Shown in pieces: positions 47,697-55,306 of a DNA stretch of 64,000 bases (its first letter is position 1; each line of letters begins with the position of its first letter). This stretch comes from Azospirillum sp. TSO22-1 (lineage in GTDB: Bacteria > Pseudomonadota > Alphaproteobacteria > Azospirillales > Azospirillaceae), in assembly GCF_003116015.1 (NCBI RefSeq), contig NZ_LGQZ01000033.1, forward strand, positions 1-64,000, written 5' to 3'. The notes under the pieces were generated by a model. The model ran no database searches, was not told the DNA's origin, and worked only from the letters and a program-made list of their open reading frames with translations. A program made the translations under genes and the position numbers.

Positions 47697-47923
47697 GCAA
47701 CCGAGCCCGCCGGCTGGCCCTGCTGGAAGCCGCCACCCGCCCTCGTGATCCCGCCCGCCTGATGCCCGACCTCGGAGGCCTCTCCGACGAAGAGCGGCAG
47801 CGCTTGAGGGAGATCGCCGAGCGCCTCCAGCATGGCGGCGAGCTGACGCCCGACGAAGCGGCCGAGATCGCCGCCATGGAACCCAAGGTCCGCTGGACCG
47901 ACACGACGCGGAGGACCGCATGA
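47693..47923 (+). CDS. small RLxxLE-family phage protein, copy 2
   Basis: A 76-residue protein that starts MSNRARRLALLEAATRP, then carries the LSDEERQRLREIAERL and GGELTPDEAAEIAAM blocks shared with the upstream gene. It overlaps both neighbours by four bases, so the three small genes are translated as a coupled series. Confidence 0.6.
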   Translation: MSNRARRLALLEAATRPRDPARLMPDLGGLSDEERQRLREIAERLQHGGELTPDEAAEIAAMEPKVRWTDTTRRTA

Positions 47924-48114
47924 GCAGCACCCGTGAGCGGCGCCTGTCACGCCTGGAGGGCGCCCAGCCGGACGAGACCGGCCCGGTGGTTGTGATCTTC
48001 CGCACCGGCGAGGAACCGCAGGACGCCGCCGCTCGGCAGGGGGTGGACCTCACCGGCCGCACGGTCGTCGCCATCCCCGACAACGGCCGCGACGCGCCGG
48101 CGGTGCGGCAATGA
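47920..48114 (+). CDS. small RLxxLE-family phage protein, copy 3 (different C-terminal part)
   Basis: A 64-residue protein with the same kind of start (MSSTRERRLSRLEGAQPDE) but a different second half (GPVVVIFRTGEEP and TVVAIPDNGRD) that looks like a small beta-alpha unit. No further family recognised. Its stop overlaps the ATG of a 13-codon stub. Confidence 0.58.
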   Translation: MSSTRERRLSRLEGAQPDETGPVVVIFRTGEEPQDAAARQGVDLTGRTVVAIPDNGRDAPAVRQ

Positions 48115-48152
48115 ACGCTCCGCCGCAGGACCTGCGGGAACGCCTCATCTGA
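48111..48152 (+). pseudogene. coupled start with only 13 codons: probable remnant of a lost gene
   Basis: ATGA overlap with the preceding gene, as for every gene of the operon since 43754, but the frame stops after MNAPPQDLRERLI. It lies exactly where a large terminase, portal or capsid gene would begin, and these are absent from the window. A deletion or truncation right after this start is the simplest reading. Confidence 0.4.
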
Positions 48153-48206
48153 GCCACGACGGCGCCAAGCCCGTAGCGGCCAAAGTGATCCGTCGAGCCA
48201 CCGCCA

Positions 48207-48686
48207 TCAGGCCGTCCCAGCGGCACCACCGTTCATCGCCATCATCCCGAGCCCGAGCAGCATCGCCAGGCCCTGGACCGCGTGTGACCATGCCGCCGCC
48301 ACGGGGAGGGGGACGCCGGCACCGGTGAGCCGGTTGACCAGCTCGGCGTCTGCGGCCAGCAGCGTCCGTGTCACCTCCCCGGTGTTGGTCATGCCGTGGA
48401 CCCGCAGCGCCACCTCCTGGGCGCACGCCTGAAGCGGCGCCGCCTTCTGCAGGGTGACCAGGTGCGGCCGAAGGGCCGCAGCGTGCCGATCGACCTCACG
48501 CAGGAGGAGCGCCATGCGCTCCATCGGCACATCACCCATGATCCGGTGAAGAAGCTCGTCTTCGACCATGCGCAACGAGGCGCGACGGTCGAAACCCTGT
48601 GTCAGGGACGCTTCGCTCATAAGCGCCGCCCCAAGGTCGGCAATCAAGAGCACCCGACCATCGCTGAACTCATGCCGCAGGTTCAT
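48207..48686 (-). CDS. accessory-region protein of unknown function
   Basis: A 159-residue protein on the opposite strand to its neighbours. It is helical (LHRIMGDVPMERMALLLREVDRHAAAL over about residues 46-72, later AWSHAVQGLAMLLGLGMM as one hydrophobic segment at about 131-150). The hydrophobic C-terminal stretch could be a membrane helix. A possible promoter TTGTTG-18-GATAAT lies upstream. No family recognised. Confidence 0.5.
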   Translation of the reverse strand: MNLRHEFSDGRVLLIADLGAALMSEASLTQGFDRRASLRMVEDELLHRIMGDVPMERMALLLREVDRHAAALRPHLVTLQKAAPLQACAQEVALRVHGMTNTGEVTRTLLAADAELVNRLTGAGVPLPVAAAWSHAVQGLAMLLGLGMMAMNGGAAGTA

Positions 48687-49018
48687 CGCAGGATACTCCC
48701 AAGTGATCGCGTGCTATTATCGTCGTCGCAAGGCAATATCAACAAGAATTCACGGTAAATTTTAGCGTGCCGCCCAACCATTGTAAAATCTTGCAAATAC
48801 ATGAGCAAGAGGAATACAACGCGTCTTGCGTCGAAAGCCGGTCTCGACTACTATGTTTGTGCTCTGCTGTTGTGGTTGGCCAGTGCGGATAACGAGCGCG
48901 TCGTTCGGCAGAGGAGACGCGTTGTAGCAAGATCCGCCGATCGGACAGCCCGGTGACCCGATGCATTCGGGGCCGGGCTCATTGCGCCTTCGGCCCCTCG
49001 GGGAAGGAGAGCGCAGGC
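48687..49018. other. AT-rich gene-free stretch between divergent genes
   Basis: About 330 bp between the minus-strand gene ending its upstream region at 48686 and the phage structural genes. The part 48710-48860 is clearly AT-richer than its surroundings. A 75-codon open frame on the minus strand here has no coding character. Promoters for both sides probably lie in it. Confidence 0.4.
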
Positions 49019-49471
49019 ATGCAGACCATCACCGCAGTTCGGGCCGGCCCCGCTGAACCGGCCCCGCGCCGCTCCCTCGGAACGCCACTCCCCAACATCC
49101 CCGACCACGTCCGCGCCGAGTTCGAGCGCGTCCGCCCGATCCTGGAGCGCGCGCTGAGCTATGGGCCGCGCACCCACGACGCCGACGATGTTCTGGCGGG
49201 CATCGAGGCCGGGGCCATGCAGCTGTGGACTGCGCCGGCCAGCGTGTGCATCACCGAAATCGTGGAGTTTCCGCGCCTTCGCGCCGTGCGCGCGCTCTGG
49301 GCGGCTGGCGACCTCAGGGAACTCACCGAAACCATCTTGCCCGCCGTCGAGCGGTTCGGGCGTGACCACGACTGCCGCGCCGCCCTGCTGGGCGGCCGGT
49401 TCGGCTGGCGGCGCGCGATGACGCGCCACGGCTTTCGCGACTACGCGGTCATCATGAACAAGGAGATCTGA
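49019..49471 (+). CDS. GNAT-like phage virion-module protein
   Basis: A 150-residue protein. The central part (ASVCITEIVEFPRLRAVRALWAAGDL in two blocks) and the end (FGWRRAMTRHGFRDYAVIMNKE) match the acetyltransferase-like proteins encoded before the internal virion (ejection) proteins of T7-like and related podophages. Whether it has acyltransferase activity is unknown. The next gene, one base away, is a large virion-like protein, which fits this order. The start ATG at 49019 follows GGAAGGAGAG. Confidence 0.68.
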   Translation: MQTITAVRAGPAEPAPRRSLGTPLPNIPDHVRAEFERVRPILERALSYGPRTHDADDVLAGIEAGAMQLWTAPASVCITEIVEFPRLRAVRALWAAGDLRELTETILPAVERFGRDHDCRAALLGGRFGWRRAMTRHGFRDYAVIMNKEI

Positions 49472-49472
49472 C

Positions 49473-52400
49473 ATGCCCAGCGGTGGCGGTGGCTCGACCA
49501 GCACGACGCAGCAGGTCTTCCCGGAGTGGTACTCCGGCCCAATGCAACAGGTCATGGGTTACGCTCAAGGCGCGGCCGGGCAGCCCTATTCGCCCGTGCC
49601 GTTCCAGCGCATCGCCGAGTTCACGCCGGACCAGCAGACCGCGTTCGACATGGTGCGCAAGGCCTCCTCCAACGGGCGCCCGACCATGGAGGCGGCGCGG
49701 CAGACGATGGTCGAGGCGGGCGCCATGAGCGGCATGCAGACCGCACTGCCGTACTTCACCCAGGCGGCCGGCATGAGCGGCGCCGCGGCGGCTTCGCCGA
49801 TGCTGACGGCCGGCGCCAACACCGACGCGGCGGGGGCCGCGTCCCCGTGGGTGACGCAGGGCATGAACGCCTCCTCGGCCGGCGCCGCCAACCCGCTGGT
49901 GTCGCAGGGCACTGGGCGGTTTGTCGACAGCGTCGATGACTACATGAGCCCCTACACCGACAAGGTGGTGGACCGCATCGCGCAGCTCGGCCAGCGGAAC
50001 CTGACCGAGAACCTGCTGCCGGCGGTCAACGACACCTTCATCGAGGCCGGGCAGTTCGGCGGCAAGCGCAACGCCGAGTTCACCAACCGTGCGATCCGCG
50101 ACGCCAACGAGTCGATCCTGGGCCAGCAGGCGCAGGCACTGGAGAGCGGCTGGGCCACCTCGGGCCAGCTCTACGGCGCCGACGCGGCGCGCCAGGTGCA
50201 GGGCGGCCTCGGCCTGGGCGCGCTGGCCGGCCAGGACGCCGGGCGGCAGATCCAGGGCGGCCTCGGGCTGGGCCAGCTGACCGACGCCAACGCGCGGCGC
50301 CAGATCGACGCCGGCACGACGCTGGGCAACCTGACCGGCCAGGACGCCAACCGTCTGGCCTCCATCGGCCAGCAGGCGGGCGCGCTCGTCAACGCCGACG
50401 CCGCGCGCAAGCTGGAGACCGGCCGGGCGCTCACCGACTTCGTCGGCAAGAACCAGGACATCCAGCTGCGCGACGCCGCGGCGATGGCCGGCATCGGCCA
50501 GCAGCAGCAGGGCATGGATCAGAAGAACATCGATCTGGCATTGCAGGACTTCCAAAGCCAGCGGGACTATCCGTGGACGCAGCTCAACCGCTGGAGCGGC
50601 CTGCTCTCCAATGCCCGGCCGCCCGGTTCCAGCACCACCACGTCGCAGGGACCGGACACAACCGGCAAGGACATGGCGTCGCTTGGCATGTCGGCGGCCA
50701 TGATGGCAGCGATGTTCCTGAAGAAGGGCGGTCTGGTGCGCCCGCGTCAGCGCCTCGCCCGGGGCGGCCTCGCCCAGGGCGCCGCACAGGCGCGCTCGGC
50801 GCGCACCCTCGGCATGCTGCCGCGTTCCCGCTACGCCGCCGGTGGCACCGTCGGGCAGATTGACCTTGGGCAGGGGCAGCAGCCGCCCGGCGTGATGTAC
50901 GACGCCATCCCAGGCGCCCAGGCGCCAGCGCAGGCCGCGAGCCCCGGATACCCTGTGCCGCAGCCGCTTCCCGAGGGCTTCAACCCGAAGACCTACGGCT
51001 TCGGCGGCGAGCACCAATTCTTCCAGCCGCAGTCGCTGGCGCTGGCGACCTCGGCCCCATCGTTCAACCAGCAGTCGCTGGAGCAGATGATCGCCGGGAT
51101 CATGCAGCAGTACGCGCCGAGGGGGATGAATGGCCTCGGCTTCGGTTCCGGCGATGGCGGCAGCGACAGCGATGGCGGCGACGCGGACGGAACTGGCGGC
51201 GCCAGCAGTGACGGCGGCGGACCCGACGGGGGGAGTGGCGGAGAAGGCTATGCACTCGGCGGCCTGGTCGCGGCGAGAGGGGCCCGTTCCTACGCCCGCG
51301 GGGGCTTGGCGCAAGGTGCTATGGCGCAGTTCTTCGAAGGCGGCATGGTGGACCCGGACCTGTTCATGAGCATGGGGCCGGAGGAGATGCTGGCGGCCGA
51401 CATCGCGGCGCAGGACGCCATGGGCGGCCCGTTGGCGGACGCGGCGCTCAGCGACGCCTACCCCGACGCGCTTCCGTTCGATGACCCCTCGCAGGCCACC
51501 GGAGCCCCCGGCACGCTGCTGCCGAACGGCCAGACCGCGCCGCCCATCCCCGGCCGCAAGCCGCGGGCGCCGATGAGCCGGAAGGACCGGATGAAGTGGC
51601 TGCTGCCGCTGATGCTCGGCTCCGGAGCGATGGGCGGCAAGGGCGCGCTGCCCTATGCCGGGCTCGCCCTGATGGGCGCTGGCGGCCTCGGCGCGTCCGG
51701 CGCCTTCGGTGACGACGGCTGGCTGATGTCCAAGCTCGGCAGCCTCGGCATGGGGAGCGGCAACTCCGGCGGCCAGGGGACCCAGGGGATGACCACGGTG
51801 CCGCGCTACGCCCGCGGCGGCCTCGCGCTCGGGCGCGCCTACGCCGAGGGCGGGATGGTGGTGGACTGGGCGACGCAGCCGGAGGACATCCTGAGCGCCG
51901 CGGCCGGCAACGGCGACCCGGACGCGCAGGCGGAACTGACGCGGCGCTACGGCGGCATCAGCGATCCGGGCGGGCAGAGCCTGTTCACCAAGCGCGGCTT
52001 CGTGCCTGAGATCAAGGGCTGGATCGGCCGCAACGTCCAGATCGGCGACTTCACGCCGGGCAACGCCTTTGAGAGCAACACCAGCGTGGAGATGCCGGGC
52101 GACGAGGATGGCGGCCTGCTCGGCATGGGGGGCCTGCCCGAGACCTACGAGGGTGCCCGCATGGCCGACCGCGTCGGGCGGGTGGCCGGAGCCTGGGCTG
52201 GCGGCGGTCTGCGTGCTGGACGCGAGGTGGCGGCGCAGCCGGACCTCGACCGCACCGACTGGGAGTTCCGCGACTTCGCGGGCGCCTACCCGGGCGCTGA
52301 TGAATTGCCGGCGGGCGGCTTGGCGCAGGGCGTTCCCACAGGGTCCGGGGGCGTTCCGGGAGCCGTCAACCAGGACGCCGAGCAGGAATTGCGCGCCGCG

Positions 52401-53264
52401 ATGGACGCGGAGCGCCCCGTGGGCGGGCTGCCCGGCCCGCAGTTCGGCCCGGTTCCAGGGCCGTCCATTGACGTAAAGCCGCGGCTGCCGGCGAAAACCG
52501 TCAGCTTCGGAGGCGGTCTCCCCGTCCCCGCGGCGCCCCCGTCAATGGCTCCCGCAGCCATGAGCGGCGCACCAGCCGGCGGCCTCGCTATGGGCGCGGC
52601 AGAGTCGGGGAAGGAGCCCGGCTTCATGGACAAGCTGACCGAGGCGATGTCAAACCCGCTCGTGCAGGCCGCGTTCGGCATGATGGCCAGCCGCAACCCC
52701 AGCATCGCCGGCGCGCTCGGCGAGGGGCTGTCCGGGGCGAGCCGAAACATGATGGCGAACCGGCTGCACCAGCGGCAGATGGACATCGCCGAGCGTAACG
52801 CGCGGTCCAACGAGACCTTCCGCAACAAGCAGCTGACGAACGAGGAGCGGCGCTTGGCGCTGGCGGAGCGCGGCGACGGCGCGCTCCCGGCCCAAGCACA
52901 GCTCGTCAACTTCCTGATGCAGGGCGGCCGGTCGCGCCAGGAGGCGGAGGACATGGTGTTCTCAACGAAGGCCGATCCGTACAAGAAGGTCCACCTGCTC
53001 AACGAGACCATCAAGTCGGCGGTCGAGCACCTCGGCATGACCCCAGAGGAGGCGAGGAAGTACGCCGAGCGCCTGATCGACACCACGGCGCCGGCGCGCG
53101 CGGGCGGCGGCGAGCGGCCGCCGGTGGCCGGCGCACAGAAGGCGCCGGACGGGAAATGGTACGTCAAGCAGGGCGACAAGTGGGCGCGGGTGGAGATGGG
53201 CGGGGCAAACGCCGTTAAGCCGCTCACATCTGCAGGCGCCGACCGGCAGGATCGGGCGCCCTGA
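49473..53264 (+). CDS. large phage virion/DNA-ejection-like protein
   Basis: A 1263-residue protein. It begins MPSGGGGSTSTTQQVFPEWY, a start common in ejection-type proteins of alphaproteobacterial podophages. Residues about 225-330 hold four imperfect copies of an about 22-residue unit (GLGLGALAGQDAGRQIQG and so on). From about 420 onward are Gly-rich linkers with short basic boxes of the ARGGLAQGA type (about 420-425, 605-612 and 785-792), which look like separators between domains. The C-terminal 230 residues are helical and charged (MDIAERNARSNETFRNKQL). Transmembrane-like segments are weak. No portal, capsid or tail gene is present, so it belongs to an incomplete virion module. Confidence 0.7.
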   Translation: MPSGGGGSTSTTQQVFPEWYSGPMQQVMGYAQGAAGQPYSPVPFQRIAEFTPDQQTAFDMVRKASSNGRPTMEAARQTMVEAGAMSGMQTALPYFTQAAGMSGAAAASPMLTAGANTDAAGAASPWVTQGMNASSAGAANPLVSQGTGRFVDSVDDYMSPYTDKVVDRIAQLGQRNLTENLLPAVNDTFIEAGQFGGKRNAEFTNRAIRDANESILGQQAQALESGWATSGQLYGADAARQVQGGLGLGALAGQDAGRQIQGGLGLGQLTDANARRQIDAGTTLGNLTGQDANRLASIGQQAGALVNADAARKLETGRALTDFVGKNQDIQLRDAAAMAGIGQQQQGMDQKNIDLALQDFQSQRDYPWTQLNRWSGLLSNARPPGSSTTTSQGPDTTGKDMASLGMSAAMMAAMFLKKGGLVRPRQRLARGGLAQGAAQARSARTLGMLPRSRYAAGGTVGQIDLGQGQQPPGVMYDAIPGAQAPAQAASPGYPVPQPLPEGFNPKTYGFGGEHQFFQPQSLALATSAPSFNQQSLEQMIAGIMQQYAPRGMNGLGFGSGDGGSDSDGGDADGTGGASSDGGGPDGGSGGEGYALGGLVAARGARSYARGGLAQGAMAQFFEGGMVDPDLFMSMGPEEMLAADIAAQDAMGGPLADAALSDAYPDALPFDDPSQATGAPGTLLPNGQTAPPIPGRKPRAPMSRKDRMKWLLPLMLGSGAMGGKGALPYAGLALMGAGGLGASGAFGDDGWLMSKLGSLGMGSGNSGGQGTQGMTTVPRYARGGLALGRAYAEGGMVVDWATQPEDILSAAAGNGDPDAQAELTRRYGGISDPGGQSLFTKRGFVPEIKGWIGRNVQIGDFTPGNAFESNTSVEMPGDEDGGLLGMGGLPETYEGARMADRVGRVAGAWAGGGLRAGREVAAQPDLDRTDWEFRDFAGAYPGADELPAGGLAQGVPTGSGGVPGAVNQDAEQELRAAMDAERPVGGLPGPQFGPVPGPSIDVKPRLPAKTVSFGGGLPVPAAPPSMAPAAMSGAPAGGLAMGAAESGKEPGFMDKLTEAMSNPLVQAAFGMMASRNPSIAGALGEGLSGASRNMMANRLHQRQMDIAERNARSNETFRNKQLTNEERRLALAERGDGALPAQAQLVNFLMQGGRSRQEAEDMVFSTKADPYKKVHLLNETIKSAVEHLGMTPEEARKYAERLIDTTAPARAGGGERPPVAGAQKAPDGKWYVKQGDKWARVEMGGANAVKPLTSAGADRQDRAP

Positions 53265-53266
53265 CC

Positions 53267-53539
53267 ATGCGCACCTTCAGCCGCCGCCTGTCCAAGCTCG
53301 AAGCCAGGCACCCGGGGCGCCCCTCCACCACGCTCGATCTGTCGCCGCTGTCCCCGGACGAGCAGGATCGCTTCACGGCCATGTTCGGCCGCGCGTGGGA
53401 ACGGCAGCCGATCAGCGACGACGACCTGGCGTTCTTCGATGCCGCGGCCGGGCGGCTGGTCTGGGATCTCCCCCGATCCGTCATCGCTGGCGCGAGCCGG
53501 CGCGCAGCCATGAGGGCGTTCCTGGAGGCAGATCGCTGA
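53267..53539 (+). CDS. small RLxxLE-family phage protein, copy 4
   Basis: A 90-residue protein beginning MRTFSRRLSKLEARHP, followed by LSPLSPDEQDRFTAMFGRAW and ISDDDLAFFDAAAGRL. The layout is that of the small proteins at 47.5-48.1 kb, so it is a fourth, more distant family member placed 5 kb away. Its start lies two bases after the stop of the virion-like protein. Confidence 0.58.
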   Translation: MRTFSRRLSKLEARHPGRPSTTLDLSPLSPDEQDRFTAMFGRAWERQPISDDDLAFFDAAAGRLVWDLPRSVIAGASRRAAMRAFLEADR

Positions 53540-54055
53540 GCGGGATGCCAATGTCCCGGCGCCGGCCCACGAGGCGCGCCGGGCCCAGCGCGCCACCTCC
53601 AATCGGAGGCTCCCTTATCCCTGGGATCGAGGGGGGGGGCTGCTGGCTTACGGCCGCAGCGGCGCCCGGCGGCAGTTCGGTAACTCTGCGGTTCTGGCGA
53701 GGCCACCGGCTCAAGAGCCGGCTGCTCGGATCAGGGACCTCCCCGCACCTCGCGATGCGGTTCAACCGGGCACGCTCAATGTGGACGCGTCGCCGCGCGT
53801 CGGCAAGCGATCGCTGCGAACACCGCGGCGCTTCCCCCCATGACGCCCAGATCAGACCGCCGACACAGGCCCGCCAGAGGCGCGCTGATGCGTTCTGGCG
53901 GCACTTCCGCATCTGCCTAGCTGAAGGTAGTGGAACGCATCCATGGGGCTTCTGACGACCTCCGGGAGGGGTGTCGCTATTACCGACACCCCTTTGACCG
54001 CCACACGTGGTCAAGCGTACGATCTGCCGGTTGAACTCCTCAATGGAGACGTCCC
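53540..54055. other. 516-bp stretch without a supported gene
   Basis: Open frames on both strands here have an erratic composition and no motif. It contains a nine-G run near 53630, a CCGGCTCAAGAGCCGG hairpin at 53706-53721 and the strong hairpin at 53967-53993. TTGACC/GGTCAA at 53994-54014 may be a promoter-proximal operator of the next gene. It may be a decayed phage gene. Confidence 0.45.
53967..53995 (+). terminator. strong hairpin, probable terminator
   Basis: AGGGGTGTCG, loop CTATTAC, CGACACCCCT followed by TT: a perfect 10-bp inverted repeat. The T run is short. It separates the virion-like operon from the next gene. Confidence 0.55.
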
Positions 54056-54802
54056 ATGCCGCGCGCATTTGGCATGCTGCTGGTCATTCTGGCCATGCTG
54101 TTGGGCCGCAACGGCAGCGCCGCTGCCGCTACGGTCAGTGGCGGGGAAGAATGCGAAGCCAACCTCTGTGCGTTCAACGTGCAGATCTCCGGCAGGATCA
54201 CCGAAGATGCGGCGCGAGACTTCGTGAGAGTCGCCGGAAGGGCCGACCAGATCATCAATCTGAAGGTCAACAGCGACGGCGGCAGCGTGAGGGGCGCGAT
54301 GGCGCTCGGCCGCGAACTGCGCACCAAGACCGTCAACATCATCGTGGCCGAGGACGCGAGGTGCGTCAGCGCGTGCGTCCTCCTGCTCGCCGGCGCGTCC
54401 ATGCGCGACATCGCCGGCGCCGTCGGCATCCACCGCCCGTACTTCGAGGTTCCGACGGGGGCCCTCACCGTTGCCGGGGTTCAAGCCGCGTCCGACAAGG
54501 TGGCAGAGGAGATGCGCGCCTACTTCCGCGGGATGAACGTCTCGGCGCAAATCGTCGATGACATGCTGCTGATCCCGCCGGAACGGGTACGTTGGCTGAC
54601 GGCGGCGGAGTTGCGGCAGTACGGCATTGCCGATGAAGATCCGGTGTACCGTGAGGCCACTATTTTGGTGAACGCGCAGCGCTACGGCCTGACGCGGCAG
54701 CAGTACCTGAGGCGGACGGCCCGTGCTGACGCCGAGTGTCGCCTGCCCGATCCGGTCGCGATGGTCAACTGCTACGAGGCGACCCTCCGCGGTCAACGCT
54801 GA
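54056..54802 (+). CDS. exported ClpP/crotonase-fold protein
   Basis: A 248-residue protein with a signal peptide (about residues 1-25, FGMLLVILAMLLG as the core). The mature part follows the ClpP/crotonase-like fold: INLKVNSDGGSVRGAMALGREL, then CVSACVLLLAGASMRD with a Ser in the nucleophile position of the protease family, and IGIHRPYF with a His. The last 45 residues contain two Cys (ECRLP and NCYEA). Similar periplasmic proteins are common in rhizobia and Azospirillum, with no clear function. It is carried as cargo in the phage-like region. Start ATG 54056. Confidence 0.75.
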   Translation: MPRAFGMLLVILAMLLGRNGSAAAATVSGGEECEANLCAFNVQISGRITEDAARDFVRVAGRADQIINLKVNSDGGSVRGAMALGRELRTKTVNIIVAEDARCVSACVLLLAGASMRDIAGAVGIHRPYFEVPTGALTVAGVQAASDKVAEEMRAYFRGMNVSAQIVDDMLLIPPERVRWLTAAELRQYGIADEDPVYREATILVNAQRYGLTRQQYLRRTARADAECRLPDPVAMVNCYEATLRGQR

Positions 54803-54868
54803 AGGCAGTTGCGGGCGAAGAGTGATGGAGTTCGGGGCTGGCGCATAACGCCCGCCCCTCCCCTTCGG

Positions 54869-55033
54869 TCAGCGCCGGCGGAAGCGGGCGCTGCGGGCCG
54901 CGGTCTCCCGCCGCAGCCGCTCCTGCGTCTCCCGAAGCCGTCGGGCCTGATCGGCTTCCGCAGCCCTGGCGAGGATCGCCAGCCCTTCGGCGATCCGGTC
55001 GGCGGTCGGGGTCTCGTCGTCGGTGGTGCTCAT
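54869..55033 (-). CDS. 54-residue charged helical protein
   Basis: A very small protein (MSTTDDETPTADRIAEGL at the start, ending in RSARFRRR). The middle is a strong helix rich in Arg, Glu and Ala (LARAAEADQARRLRETQERL). The ATG at 55033 has AGAGGT just upstream. It is basic at the C terminus and lies between the ClpP-like gene and the relaxase region, so a DNA-binding accessory role is possible but not shown. Confidence 0.5.
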   Translation of the reverse strand: MSTTDDETPTADRIAEGLAILARAAEADQARRLRETQERLRRETAARSARFRRR

Positions 55034-55157
55034 GGTGACCTCTGCGTCTCAGATGGAAGAGGCCTCGACGCTGTCACGGGACGCGGAGGAGCGACAACGC
55101 ACGCTGGGATCTGGCTCACCACTCCAGCCGGATCCGCGCTACAACCAGCCGTCCGGC

Positions 55158-55195
55158 GGATTTCCGTCATCCGTCATCACTCACAACGGAATTCC
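55158..55195. promoter_or_regulatory. candidate oriT upstream of the MobV relaxase
   Basis: GGATTTCCGT at 55158-55167 and ACGGAATTCC at 55186-55195 pair with one mismatch over an 18-base loop that contains two GTCAT repeats. It lies about 110 bp before the relaxase start. MobV origins have inverted repeats in this place, but I see no match to a known nic sequence. Confidence 0.35.
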
Positions 55196-55306
55196 CCGCG
55201 TCCAGCGATCGAACAACTCCGCTCGGCGTGAATTCATCGAGCTATGGCGTGCGAACATCCGTCGACGCTTCCACATCCCCATGCCGCTGCCGGCATGGAG
55301 GGAGCC

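Noticed and set aside
48739..48966. A 75-codon minus-strand frame in the AT-rich gap
   Set aside because: Irregular composition (many Ser, Cys), no ribosome-binding site and no motif.
53706..53721. Hairpin CCGGCTCAAGAGCCGG considered as part of a tRNA
   Set aside because: The flanks form no acceptor or T arm.
53481..54068. A 195-codon minus-strand frame over the 53.5-54.0 kb stretch
   Set aside because: It overlaps the end of the RLxxLE gene and the start of the ClpP-like gene, and its composition is that of a shadow frame.
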